From Triatoma infestans (lineage: Eukaryota > Arthropoda > Insecta > Hemiptera > Reduviidae): a stretch of DNA of 64,000 nt. The stretch lies in NCBI GenBank assembly GCA_011037195.1, contig JAAEAF010014739.1, positions 310,001 through 374,000 of the forward strand, written 5' to 3'. A model generated the notes under the pieces. That model searched no databases. It saw only the letters and a list, made by a program, of their open reading frames with translations, and had not been told where the DNA came from. The translations under genes were made by a program, and so were the position numbers. Positions 1-11,529 of this stretch are shown piece by piece (positions within the stretch are counted from its first letter, which is position 1; each line of letters starts with the position of its first letter).

Positions 1-129
1 TAAGATGTGAGTTTTGTTATGAAAACAAGAACCGGACTATTTTCTTTGTTACATTTTATATAATTTTGAAGAAATAAAGAATAAGAGATAGTAACGTTGG
101 TTTTGTTTGAAAGTAAGTTCATATTAGAG

Positions 130-340
130 ATGGAAAGTGTTTTTTTTCCAGAATTCATTTTGTGCTCATCATGACGAGTTTCGGATGTTCATCCATAGAG
201 TGATAATATCAACACATCTGAGGATGGGCGAACGCCAAAAGCCGATCACTGAGCACAAAATGAAGGGAAAAAGAAATCAGGGGAAAAATCTGTTGCTTTC
301 CAGCTTCAGGAAAATTCTAACCAGATTTTCTCGAAAATAG
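130..340 (+). repeat. Diverged copy of repeat family C
   Basis: The stretch carries GATGGGCGAACGCC, then a GAGCACAAAATGAAG block and TTGCTTTCCAGCTTC. The same order is seen at 35147-35230 and, in part, at 38565-38625. A short inverted repeat (TTCATTTTGTGCTC near 156 and GAGCACAAAATGAA near 251) shows the same foldback layout as the better copy at 34895-35260. An open frame of 67 codons crosses it but has no recognisable domain and is read as chance. Confidence 0.55.
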
Positions 341-547
341 CTGCAAAGATTTTCTTTAAATTTTTTTTCGGGTAAATTCTTTCAACAGGTTTTTTTATGG
401 GAATGGTGATGTTATGTTTTTTGTCTTAACTACAATATCAGTTTATTATAATATTCAACAAATTATATTAATTTCGAATAAATTTGTTTCCGTGTTTGAA
501 GAAAATTGGTTCACCGGAAGTGTGTTATATTAGAGATAGAATATAGT

Positions 548-991
548 GTTATGAAGAAATTTTGTGAGGATCGGTCAAGAAAGAACATTCAATTATGCCA
601 AAGTTTCGACAGAGTTTCCTGTCTTTATCAAAGCTTTAATATATAGATGTGAAGATGTGGAGAGAGAATTTTCAGTGGAACTTTGAAAACTACACATTTG
701 TTACATCGCAGAAACATTAAAATTGAAATTTAAAAGTTACTGGTTTCTTGTTCCAAATCCTTTTCGAAGATGATTTAGGACAAGACACTAGTAACTTTTA
801 ATTTTCTTTTTTTATGTTTCTGCGATGTAACAAATGCGCAGTTTTCAAAGTTCCACTCAAAATTCTTTCTCCACATGTTCACAACTCTCTATATATTAAA
901 GCTTTGATAAAGACAGGAAACTCTGTCGAAACGTTGGCATAATTGAATGTACTTTCTCGACCGCGATCCTCACCAAATTTCTTCATCACAC
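548..991. repeat. Foldback repeat with ~200-bp inverted arms
   Basis: The left arm (548-744) is an imperfect reverse complement of the right arm (787-991), with a 42-base spacer. Long stretches match exactly between the arms, for example ACAGAGTTTCCTGTC, AAAGCTTTAATATATA and TTTGTTACATCGCAGAAAC. A few small insertions and substitutions show that it is not recent. No coding potential is seen. It may be a foldback transposon or an inverted duplication, and no target-site duplication could be fixed by eye. Confidence 0.8.
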
Positions 992-1089
992 AATTCATCA
1001 ACGGTCTACAAATATTTTTATATTAGAGAATAGTTTTTACGGATTTCTCCATAAAGACGTCAATCTTAAACATAAACCTAAATTCAAAC

Positions 1090-1250
1090 GGGTTTTGGGG
1101 ATACACAAACGGAATGTCAAGTTTGAACTTTCTGTGGTTTTTCGTTTATGAATTATGCTGTTCATATACACGGACACACACACATGCTCACAGACCATTT
1201 GCTAAAAACCATTATTTTTATTTTTATTTTGACTCAAGGGACCTCATATA
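1090..1250 (-). repeat. Family A fragment (minus)
   Basis: Read on the minus strand, this piece has the family A order: the stretch after the palindrome (GAGGTCCCTTGAGTC), an AAAAATGGTTTTTAGC-type block, a short GT-rich tract, GAACAGCATA and a GAAAAACCACAGAAAG-type block. It is a 5'-region fragment only. The 79-codon open frame across it is not thought to be a gene. Confidence 0.7.
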
Positions 1251-2699
1251 TATAAAATATACTCGGTCGCAATACTTATCTGTTACAGCAATTAGAAAAA
1301 GTACAGAAACTAATACCCTACTTATTTTTTTTACATATATAAAACAAATCTAGGATTTACACGAATTTAAAACAATTTATCGATCTTTGGTAAATACGAA
1401 TATAAAGCCTAACTTAAGTATATTATATAAAAGGAAATGTATTCTGTCTGGTTTGTAATTTAAAAAAAAGAAAGCAAAGCGACTTGATTGGCATGGTAGA
1501 ATTCACTTTCTTTTAGAGGTTAGTGGTGCAGAAGTTCCCACTTTTAGTTTCTATGGCACACTTACCTCATGACACTGAATCTTTTTTAAAAAGTGAATGT
1601 TGTTAGCTTGTTATTATTATTATTATGGTTGTTATTTACACTTTTGCTTTTGTGTTACTTAACATTTAGATAATAGCCGGTCTTTTATTTACCTTTCATT
1701 TTTTACACGATACAGTTCAATCAGAATAAAATAAATGTATGTATTGCTGGTTCGTTTCCTATTGGAATTAGTTACAATCGTGTCAGTTCTTCAGAAATGG
1801 AGCTGTTGTTTTGTTTTTTTTATCGTAAAAATATATTTTGAGAGGAGTTTATGGAGATTTTTGGAAAAATTGACAGTGTGGGTAGAGGAAGTTTAATTTG
1901 ACAGTTAAAGTATCTCTAATTTTTAGGGTGTAATAGATTGAATAGCCAGAAAACTAACTTCACTACGATCTGAAAGATCTATTGTGGCTTCTTAGGGTAT
2001 CAGTGTTAATAATAAATAAATGCATTGTATGTAGTGGTGTATAGAAAGGACTATTATGTATGTGGTGGTGGAGTGGAATATGAGTGTGAAAAGTGTAAGT
2101 GACCATATGTGGGTGGCTTGAGTGTGGGTACACTGAACCCAAAGCTTACGGGCTTTGGTATGCCTACATCGACTATTTCTGCAGCCCATATTGCGTGAAT
2201 GTTGGGCAGACAATGTAATTGTTATTCATGTTGCAGGCTGAGATAATCACAGGGGACCGTTACATCCTTGAAGAAGTGGCTAGTCCAATTTCTCTTAAGG
2301 GATATATTACTTCTTGAAAACGGCTGCTCCAACGAGGTTCTTTACATTTGATAAACGTGCCGTACATATTTAAGTCTCCTTCTTTTATTTGTAATCCTTT
2401 CTTTTATTTTAAGGATATACTACAACAGTTTAGCTTTTTCTTTAAGGTTGTGTTGGGAGTTACCATGTGGGGGCTAGGTTGATTTCTTTTCAAGTCATAC
2501 AAAAAATTGTAATTTGGTTTTAGTTTGTTTTTTTCTCGCTATAAAGTACCAAAATACGCATTAGTGCTATAAAACGTTGATGTAGTTGAATAAAATCCGG
2601 TTTGACACACACACATGACTTTATCTTACTGCAGTCTACATAGTTATAATTTACAAATTTAAAATTTATAATTTTTACTAAATTTTTATTATTTGTCTG
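1251..2699. other. No recognisable gene
   Basis: AT-rich sequence with poly-T runs and no domain-bearing frame on either strand. A minus-strand open frame of 73 codons (1992-2213) and one of 64 codons (2520-2714) show no family resemblance. The segment ends in a 12-base G run (2700-2711), which marks the edge of the neighbouring LINE remnant. Confidence 0.6.
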
Positions 2700-3690
2700 T
2701 GGGGGGGGGGGCAAGTAAGCCCTACGCTATCCAAAGCCACACTGGGCCCATATAGCTAACCCAAGAAAAATAACAACAAACCGGTTCTAGAACAAATATC
2801 CAGACCCGGGTCTAACCCATCGGCAGTCCGAACAAATCGGACAATAACCTTAAAGGGAAATAGCCAAACTCTTCCACAGACATCCTGTTTCGACCAGGTC
2901 GAACCTAATCTCCTCACAAACCAAGCAGTCTGTTATAAGGTGAATAGGTGTTTCCTCCTCTATCTAACAGACTCTACAAAATGGATCCGGCAAGAGCCCC
3001 ATTATTATAGATGTCCCCTTAAACCACAGTGTCCTGTAGGGGATCCAACTAGATGCCTAAGAGAGCTCCATGAAAGACACAGCAACGTCTCACTAATAGC
3101 CCTTTCCGGACTCCCGATGAGCATCTTGGACTGCCGACTACCAACTATGCTCATCCATAAGGATGGATGCTGTGAAGCTGTCCATGACTGGAAGCCTGAC
3201 AGACATGTGCCTAAAGACACGCCAACAGCGGGCTCAGGACCAATGAAAGGGAGAGAGGCGCCTAATTTGGCAAACCTATCCACCTCCTCATTCCCAAAAA
3301 TTCCCATGGGACCTGGTACCCAGACTAGAAGCACAACCTTCAGAGAGAAAAAGCTCTTCCAGTCTTTTAGAATATTCTAACACCAACCTGGAAGGGAAGA
3401 CACATGAATTCAGCGCCTTCAGCGCACCTTGACTGTCCGAGCAGATACAAACTCCTTTTAAGTTAGTGTTACGTACCCTCTCATCCAAGATACAACAAAG
3501 AATAGCATAAATCTCAGTCTGGAAAACTGTGGTCCATTCTTCAAGAGATACTGCCAAATGATCTCCGGTCTCGAAGTAGACCGGAGCTCATTTGGCAGTA
3601 TCTCCTACCATCCATTTTGAAACCGTCCGTGTAACACCGGTGGTAACTGTCAGTTATCACACCAGACGGTCCCAATAGTAATCAATCTTC
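2700..3690 (-). pseudogene. LINE remnant: RNase H domain and zinc-knuckle tail
   Basis: This is the 3' end of a non-LTR retrotransposon reading frame. On the minus strand a YTDGFKMDG motif lies near 3625-3650 and carries the first RNase H aspartate. Then come VFQTEIYAIL (catalytic Glu), CSDSQGALKAL (Asp), and WVPGPMGIFGNEEVDRFAK, with the last Asp in NEEVD. A TGHCGLRGHL segment and a zinc-knuckle-like CRVC...HLITDC tail follow, with a stop inside it. The frame changes at the palindrome 3545-3604 and again near 3290-3330, and a stop precedes the YTDG block. RNase H of this type removes RNA from the RNA:DNA hybrid during retrotransposition. The copy is 5'-truncated and dead. Similar tails occur in I- and R1-like LINEs, and the clade is not resolved. 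Confidence 0.85.
3545..3604. repeat. 60-bp palindrome inside the LINE RNase H frame
   Basis: The 27-base arms (3545-3571 and 3578-3604) are reverse complements with one mismatch, around a 6-base loop. One arm is genuine LINE coding sequence (reading VYFETGDHLAVSL on the minus strand). The other replaces the few codons expected between YTDG-KMDG and that segment and shifts the frame. Confidence 0.9.
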
Positions 3691-3720
3691 CCTTGAAGAT
3701 AACCTGACACTATAACAATG

Positions 3721-4050
3721 CTAAATGTTTACTTCTCTTCAATTTTTACATCAATGGAAGAATCTAAATTTAATTTATAAAATGATTTTTTTGGGAACAT
3801 GAACTCCCATCACCTAAAGCTTCTTTAAATGAAATCTCCGAATAAACTTTCACAACGAAAGTTATAGGTTTTCTTCATCGTTGTTTATATGGAATAAATC
3901 ATGGAAAGTTGAAACATACTGTTCAGTAAATACTGGGCACGTCTGATTTTCTTCAAACTCGTAATTTTGTCAACATATTTCATTCTAATTAATATTATTT
4001 AAAAGAAGGAATCGTATAATAAACTCAAATAGCACTGTAGTTCGAGCATA
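3721..4050 (-). repeat. Family A-related fragment (minus)
   Basis: Minus-strand scraps of family A are recognisable by a TTCAAACTCGTAATTTTGTC block, AATTAATATTATTTA, and the reverse of the AAAGTTATAG / AAATTTC segment. No ends are visible. It directly precedes the full plus-strand copy, so two copies lie in opposite orientation here. Confidence 0.55.
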
Positions 4051-4056
4051 CTTTTT

Positions 4057-5063
4057 TACTTTCTCTTACTCCTAAGTAAGAGGAAGTATTGTAATCGTGT
4101 CAAATTTTCGATATCGAGTTTTCACCGGAAATATCCGTTTTGAGGTCCCCTGAGTCCAAAAAAGTGGTTTTTAGCAAATGGTCTGTGTGTGTGTCTGTGT
4201 AGGGTGTACGTGAACAGCATAGTTCAAAAACGAAAAAACCGTAGAAAAGTGAAACTTGATTATTAGTTTATGGATCAACCATGGGATCTGACGGTGCATT
4301 ATCTGCAAAATTCCTCAACCGGAAGTTACCAAATTACTAGTTATTTTTTGTTACGTTTTTGCGATTTTCTCAAAAATGCTCGATGATTTCTTGTAAACTT
4401 CGTAATCAACTACACATACAAAGAGCTCCAAAACTTTATTTGAAACATTTTCCGGGAAAATGTATGAAGGCACTTTTGGGGGAGGGTGGGGTTAGGTTCC
4501 CATCTAAATGACTATTCCAGGTTTGAGTGTTAGGGACATTTCTATCATCAAAATAATATTAATTAGACTTAAATATGTTGTTGAAAATTCGACGTTTGAA
4601 AAAAAATCGGATAACCGGAGCTGCGTTACTTACCACTTTACTAAATGATTTATTGTGACTTTTCGCAATTTTCTCAAAAATGGCTCCAACGATTTTTTTG
4701 AAACTTCGTATATAAGCTAAACATGCAAAGATCTACAACTTTTATCTAAAACATTTCCCTGGGAAAATTCATTTAAGTAAGGGCACTTTTAGGGGAGGGG
4801 TGGGGTTAGATTTTCGTTAAAGTGCTATCCTAGTTGATTATACAATTCTATCATCCAAACTTAATTAGTTAGAAATAAATAGATGGCGAGAATTCCGAGT
4901 TTCAAGAAAATTAGTAAACCGGAAGTGCGCTTTTACTGAACAGTTTTTTCAGTTTTCGACGAATTTCATTAAATTTGGTACACAAACTATAAAATTTGTC
5001 AATTATCATTTTGAGAAATGGAGTAAGAGAAAGTTGTGTGAGTGTTTCACACCAGATTTTTTT
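4057..5063 (+). repeat. Family A element, near full-length copy
   Basis: This is the best copy in the window. It opens with a palindrome (TACTTTCTCTTAC at 4057-4069, GTAAGAGGAAGTA at 4076-4088), then AATCGTGTCAAATTTTCGAT, a short GT microsatellite (4183-4200), and three internal repeats starting at CCGG positions 4319, 4615 and 4919, about 300 bases apart. Two of these carry a G-run block (near 4478 and 4791). It ends with GTAAGAGAAAGT (5023-5034), a hairpin (GTGTGA 5036-5041, TCACAC 5047-5052) and CCAGATTTTTTT. No ORF of note is present. It is inferred to be a non-autonomous mobile element; its superfamily is uncertain. Confidence 0.85.
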
Positions 5064-5236
5064 AGTAACAGGACGTGATTCGAGCATGTGAGTGGTGCGC
5101 TGTAATTTCTTTATTATGTTATTTTAGAAAATTCGGTATACCTAAGATGTCCTTGCATTAAATGTTACGCTGGTAACATTCGAGTTGAATCCATGGTTCT
5201 TTGGTGTTGGAAAAGCCTGTATAAGAAAGTTAGGAA

Positions 5237-5415
5237 GCCTGATGAACTTCAAATTTCTGAACGGATTAAAACTGGATCATCTAGTTCTGCTCTGGAATGG
5301 ATCTGAAATCTGATGCTCTTTTTTCTGAAGGTCTTGCCTGATAAACTTAAAATTTAATTAAACCAGGATCATCTAGTTCTTCTCTGGAATGGATTCGAAG
5401 TTTAACGCTTATTTG
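5237..5415. repeat. Imperfect tandem duplication, ~99-bp period
   Basis: Two units, starting at 5237 and 5336, share GCCTGATAAACTT, GGATCATCTAGTTCT and CTCTGGAATGGAT with several substitutions and a small indel. No coding sense is seen in either. Confidence 0.75.
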
Positions 5416-6640
5416 TTTCTATAGGACTTACCATATTTCAGTAATACACGTTAAAATAGGTTATCCTAAATATCAGATCACAAGAACATTAGTTCACTGT
5501 GCAAAGTAATAAAAAAAATGTATAACATATAATCATTCAGTTTTATTGAATATTATCATTTCATACTTTATATATAATAATCTCATCAGATTAACTAATT
5601 ATGACAGCTGATTTCATTGAACATTTTTCTTTTCATTTTATCAGTAACCGTCATGTCAATGATTGCTTTTCTTTCTCTTTCCTTCTTTCAGTGTTTTTCA
5701 TTGTTGCTGCTTTAGTTGCGCTTTCACTTACGTATTTCTTTGTTGATTTTGTTTTTGTTTGTTATATTAATGAGGTTTTAAAACTGTTAATTTCAAAACT
5801 GTCTACCTTAGGATTATAAAATCTCCCTTAGGATTATAAAATAATTTGGAAAATTATCCAGATTGCTAGGATAATCCCAGGGATTTGTTGATAGCTGTTA
5901 CAAATTCATATTATACTGTTTGGAGGTTTGGAAGTTTATTTAAGATAAAAATTATATTGTCATTTATGAATATAAGTAAAATCAATAAACTTCATTGATG
6001 CCAAATTAGCCACTGCTTTTGCCAAATGTAATTATTACATGTTATTGGATGTATCCCACATTACATATCATGTTATGTCTGTTATATAAGATTTCCAGGC
6101 CTTTCCTTATTCACCAGATTTCTACTTATTATCAGTGAGTGATAATTCCATGAATGGTGGAAGAGAAATTCTTGCCTAATGGTGTTGATTTTCTTCATTA
6201 ATTTCATTACTGCACAACACTTCATAGACTACCTTTCGACAGATTTACAGTACCCAAAGATAACTTAGAAGCTTTGTAATTGTATCAACGATAAAGAAAA
6301 TATTTTATATTCAGTAATTGGAACGTCATTGCTACCTGACTTTTAAGTTCTATTATTTTGAAATACTAAAAAATTTATTGGCCTGCGGGGTATAAGCCCT
6401 TTACTTTCATCCAAAAGTCCAAAAAATTAATATATTGAATTAAAAATTAAAAGGCAATCATATTTCAACATTGATACAAGTCTATCATCAAGGAAAGTTT
6501 TGCTGGCTGAAAACGTGAGGGAAAGTCTGAATGTTTCTCACAAGCTTTTGGTTTGTTTAGTGGAATTCATAGAGTCATGCACTTCCAAGCAATCTGACTG
6601 CGGATATGCATTCCTTTTACTTTCTCGGTAAGGAAGTTAG
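5416..6640. other. No recognisable gene
   Basis: AT-rich sequence. The 72-codon plus-strand open frame at 5601-5819 is very rich in Phe and Leu because of poly-T tracts and lacks any known motif. A short duplication (CTTAGGATTATAAAAT, near 5809 and 5827) is present. Confidence 0.55.
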
Positions 6641-6642
6641 CT

Positions 6643-6876
6643 TTTTTTTTAAATAAGGCGCATAAAAATCTGGTCATTGACGGCACCAGAGCCTTCTCAG
6701 TGCACTTTCGGCTCAGGACAGTGTTCTCTCCTTATAACAATACTGCCCATCACCGGACTGTGCGCTATAGAGGGTCCTGGGAAGAGAAAATCTAAGAGCA
6801 GCATTACCGAATTTACCCTGGGACTTCCGCGTTATTAATCCAGTACGCTACCAGTGAGTAATCCCATCCCTACAGG
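6643..6876 (-). mobile_element. tRNA-derived SINE, copy 1 (minus)
   Basis: On the minus strand the head reads GGGATTACTCACTGGTAGCG, a decayed tRNA A-box region. It is followed by a stretch with weak B-box similarity, TTAGATTTTCTCTTCC, a GGTGATGGGCAGTATTG body, GAGAGAACACTGTC, GTGCACTGAGAAGGCTCTGG, and a TGCGCCTTATTT end with an A-rich tail (poly-T on the plus strand at 6642-6650). The body and tail match the copies at 13479, 56974 and 61337. SINEs of this kind are transcribed by RNA polymerase III from the internal A and B boxes and moved by LINE machinery. Confidence 0.9.
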
Positions 6877-6889
6877 GAAATTATTACAG

Positions 6890-7170
6890 TCGTTGAAAAC
6901 TCAATTTCAAAAATATGACATGATCGCGATAATTCTCAGTAGGGAGTAAGAGAAAGTAATAATCTGGTCTGATTCTCTCACACGATTTTTCTCGTGACTA
7001 GTTAATACAGTTGTGTTAAAATGACAAATTTTCGTTAAACTTTAAATTTCAAAGTTTGTTTCAGAAAAATTTTAAAATATAACAATTCTTTTTTCCCTGT
7101 GAAAACTCAGTTGGTAAAATTTGTCACGATTGTAATAATTCCTCTTACAGCTTTAAGAGAAAGTAATCAA
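6890..7170. repeat. Family A terminal fragments
   Basis: Short pieces with GAGTAAGAGAAAGTAATAA (near 6937), a TCTGGTCTGATTCTCTCACAC segment broken by substitutions, and TTTAAGAGAAAGTAATC (near 7152) look like element ends lying side by side. They are too short for orientation to be certain. Confidence 0.45.
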
Positions 7171-7950
7171 AATAAGAAAAGGAATCAGTAGAATATGCTA
7201 AACAGAAGAGGATTAACGCGGGAAGAGTGATTGACATTAATGTGCTGAATAAATAATGCGTTTGTAAGTATGTATGTGTGTGTGAGTGTGATAAAGAGCA
7301 GTGAAAGTGGAATGCCCACTCTCTGTTGGCTGGTACGAAAACAAAAGTGAATTATACCTACTTTTATAATGTTGTATATTATACATTGTGTCACTCTTTG
7401 TGTCTGTGTGTGAATGTTTTTGTGTCCTGTGAATGTGTATTGCATAGTTCACTTTCAGTTGAGGTTAGCAGGCCAGGTTCCGCTTTCAATTTTCATATGA
7501 CGTATGCATGTGATTATCTGTCTATCTACTACGCCCCCATATCTCTCTCCTGTTTGTGTGCTGCTTTTTATGATTGAAAGTGTGTGTATATGTGCATATA
7601 GATATAAATATATGATGGTGATGATGCGCCAATCATTTACCTCATCACTTATATCTCGTCTTACTCTACTTTTACTTTTCTTATTTCCTTTCTTTTATTT
7701 TTTTAATTTTTGTTTTCCTTACTTCTGCCAAAACAGTTGTGATATATATAGGTGTATCACTTTTATTTGCAATTTTTTTCAGGGAAAAGTGATTTTAATG
7801 GAGTTTCTGGGTAGAAGTGATCTTAGGTTTCCACCATTTTTATTATTATTTAAATGACCCCCTCCCGTTTGATAGTAGGGACAACTAAATAAACATTTAC
7901 TACAATTTCGTGTCTTTGATTTCTAAAGTATTTAAATCAGAAAAGGCTGA
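7171..7950. other. No recognisable gene
   Basis: AT-rich sequence with CA/GT-rich tracts (7270-7290 and 7400-7440). Overlapping open frames of 71 to 117 codons on both strands follow these tracts and poly-T runs; none has a known domain. Confidence 0.55.
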
Positions 7951-8460
7951 GTCTTTTAGAACAGTTTATACAGCAGTTACATCGCGTCAGCAACCAACTA
8001 CCACCCTTCTCTTTACTCAGTCTAAATCTCTAATGTCTATTTAGTGTAAAAATCTGGGAGTTTAGTGTCTCTATTTCATTATACAGTGTTCAGCATTAGA
8101 AAAACAATTAATTTAATGAGTATGAGAAAGGAGAGGATTGGTTTTAAGAGATGAATAAACTGGTAATAATGCTGAACACTGTATTATTAACTAGAGACCA
8201 AAACTGCCAGGACTTTACACGTAAATAGAAATTAAATAGCGAGACATTCAGACTGAGTGAAGAGAAGGGTAGTAGTTGGTTGCTGACGCGTTGTAACTGC
8301 TATATAAACTGTTATAAAAGACTGTTCCTCGTAGGCCTAGCGTAGCTGTATATACACGAGTCTTCTACTCTAGTCTGGCCTAAGTTGCGAGTGAGATTCT
8401 CAATTTTATGCCCCCTCTCTCTCTCTCTCTCTGCTTTTAGATCCCTCTCCTCAGATTCTA
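7951..8460 (+). repeat. Family B snapback repeat
   Basis: Inverted arms 7951-8099 and 8168-8322 (inner ends CAGTGTTCAGCATTA and AATGCTGAACACTG) surround a 68-base core. A tail with AGTCTGGCCTAA, AGTGAGA and a (CT)n tract (8410-8432) follows. The right arm plus tail recurs at 27226-27575 and 45283-45660, and inverted or rearranged at 35262-35640. No coding frame. Confidence 0.8.
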
Positions 8461-11400
8461 TTATAAATATATTTTGTATCCAAGTTCATTAATGAATGTG
8501 AAATATTCGCAGCGGTGACATCTGTCGAAAAAGAGCTGGATACTGTAGGGCATTTGAAGCGCAGTGGTGTCCTGAAATCTGATTTCCATGTTTGTTTTTT
8601 TTCTATTTATTGAGGTGGAAATAGTAAACTTACAAGTCATCTGCTGTATGTTTATTTTATATTCCCTATTCTCTGGCCCCCATATTGAGAACCAACCGAT
8701 TAGAGTGTCAGTAGGCAAATACTCTAGTTCACTATCACACAGTCACTTCTATGTAAATACTTTCAACTTTATTGGAGGACATTTAACATACAAACACATA
8801 AGGACCCCAATGGCTTTTAAATTGTTCATCTCAGCTGACTTTATTATCAGTTGATGACACAGCTTCATTATATTTTTAATTTTCTTATTTTACTCGGTGA
8901 TTTAGTTTGAGGTTTTCATTTACTCATCAAGTTTCATAGGAATAATTAATAAAGTATCTAAAAAAGGTTTTTTGGGGCCAAGTATTAGGGTCAGTTGTTT
9001 TTGGTAAAGGTTGCTTATTAATTTCTTAAACCGTCTGATTAGTTGTAACCTTCGTTTGTATCTTTTAATTTTTAAAATTAAAAAATTATATTCTAAATAA
9101 AATAGAGCCAGACGCAGATACATACATACTATTACTTGTACATACATATATATGTAAATAAAAGTATATATATATATATAAGTAGTTGATATATTGAAAG
9201 GAGCCCCTTTTGTTAATGTTTGTAGGAAGTAGGGCGGGTGACAGCTGTAACATGTCAACATTTTCTAGCATTAACAACACTTAATGTGTGCAACACTCCT
9301 TCTTCTTCAGTTTTATTTCTCAGACCATAATTAATTTTCTCAAATATATTTTAAAAAAAAGTAATAATAATCGTAGTATTTATGTATTACTGCGCTGTAT
9401 ACGGTTTGTGCGAATTCTGTATGTTTAAAAGGGGCTAATAAGGGAGTTATTTACCACAAAATGTAGTCAAAACGTTCTTTCTTTTATCTTCTGTGCAATA
9501 ATTATCCTAAACGAATTGTTATTGTAGCAAGTGAAAATTGAATAATGAAACATTCAGATCTAACTACATAAATTCGTGTTTTGTTTTTTTAAATATATAA
9601 TTTCAAGATTTCAAGACCTGGGAATATTAAGTATATGAGCAATATTATTAATGATTGTTCTATTTTATTAATTTTCAATTTTGAACATAGTCTATTACAC
9701 TTTATCTAAAACGGAAATGTCTTTAGTAGTAGTAATATTAGAAAGAAAGACAAAAGAATGAGACAGTATGAGTTGAGTGATTTCCTAATTCATTGCCTTT
9801 GACATCCGGTTAAGATAATTTTTAAGTAGGTTGCCTGATCTTTCAATACATCTGTCTGTTCATCAGAAGTTCTCAATTTAAGTTTTTTTTTTATTTATAT
9901 ATTTGTATAATTTTTTTTTTTTTTTAACTTGTTGTTTTTGTTAGTTTTCAAAAAATTGTAGTAGTCAGAAATGAGCAATGAAAAAAATGTTTTTATTTTT
10001 ATTTTTGACGTTAAGCTTAGTAAGCTTTACAAGAGAAAATTTTTTAAAAAATTCTATTACTTCTAGTGTTGGTAACAGGAGAGAAAATATGCTTGTTAGT
10101 TATTGAATATGTGGATGGATATTTACTTACATATTAACCTGCTTATTTCACATTTATGTATTACTTGTACAAGCTTTTGACTGTCCATAAACTTTGCATC
10201 GCCTTTCTTCAAACTTTATCTATTCTATTAGTACAGTATACTCCTGAAATAACTTATCGCCCCTCCTAATAAAAATAACTTGATAAGACACTGAGCATAC
10301 TTTACAACACTATTAAAAAATTTAGTTATGGAGTATTCTGCAAAACAGTAAACAAATTTATTAGACACTATGTTTTCTAATCTAATCAAACTTACAATAA
10401 CTCCCTTTTTGTGGCGATTAACACATACACATAGTAACATAACCTTATAACCTCCCACGCATTCTATACAACTCCAAAGTTGTGATAACAATTCCCAGAA
10501 ACCATTACGTTGAAGTGAACTCTCTACACGAACTTGGTGAATTTGCTCTGTGAAGCTCGGTGAAGAAAATAAATATGCATGCTGCGACGGATAAAATACC
10601 AGTTGTTAGTTAGTTAATATTTTGATGGTTCAGGTAGATTAGTAGCAGACAGGTTTCGTTGAAGTGATAAATTTTATAGGGGTCCTCTTTAATATTAACG
10701 TCAATGCTTTCAACAAATATGGGTGAGCTTTTAGGTTCAATTTCGTGAAACATTTATAAAAAATAAAATACATTTGTGTGAATTACTCATCCATCCCACT
10801 TCCCTTTCTGATTTTGTTCCAAAATATTTATCAGTAAATTTACTTCTAATATGGAGGAACAATCAGTACACTTTTAATTTTCGTATTATATGGGTGGGGT
10901 GACCCATATATAAAATATTGGAATGACAACAGTTTACAAGAAATTTCAAAACCATACCAAGAAACTAATTTACTCCAAAAAAAAAAAATGTTTTAAATGA
11001 AAACGGAAATAGCTTACGTATGTGGCAATTGTAACAAGGATCAAAAATAAAAAAGACCTTTGTATTGTTTTTCGATGTAGTTAGTAAACAGAAAAAGCTA
11101 TTTAGCAAAAAAATAATGCTTCTGTGAAACTAGTTTTGGCCGGAATCCTTTAATTAGACGGATTTCCAAACAAAATATTTACGTTTGAACTTTGTGTTGG
11201 AAAAGTTTTTAACGATTTTTAATTTCTTTTTATTGAAATGATGATTCGCTTACGTAAGAAGTGATCATCAGACTTCAAAGCGCGTTTTAATTACGGCAAA
11301 AATTAAGAATATACGTAAAACTAGTTCCAAGAAATGTCTCAAGCAGTGTTATCGTTCCAATTTTAGTATGTATACTGATGAAGACATACAAGAACCAGAC

Positions 11401-11529
11401 ACGGCTAAGTTTTTCAACATCTTCCAACTGCGTAAATTGGAATTTAAATTTATGCAATTGGAAGATCAGTTCCTGTTTAATATAAGAGGAATTTATTATT
11501 AGAATCAGTAGATTATAATCTGATCTTAT
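8461..11529. other. No recognisable gene; family D scrap inside
   Basis: About 3 kb with no supported gene. A TA-rich microsatellite lies at 9143-9180. The stretch 10228-10490 resembles 34620-34845: both have a CTGAGCAT/CGAGCAT start and a CCTTATAACCT block near the end. Further blocks (10540-10600) share CGACGGATAAAAT with 34880-34893. A purine-rich A run lies at 10977-10988. Minus-strand frames of 85-113 codons here have no family resemblance. Confidence 0.5.

Noticed and set aside
4057..5063. Family A as a classical Helitron
   Set aside because: No CTRR terminus follows the hairpin and no A|T insertion context could be shown; only a Helentron-like possibility is kept.
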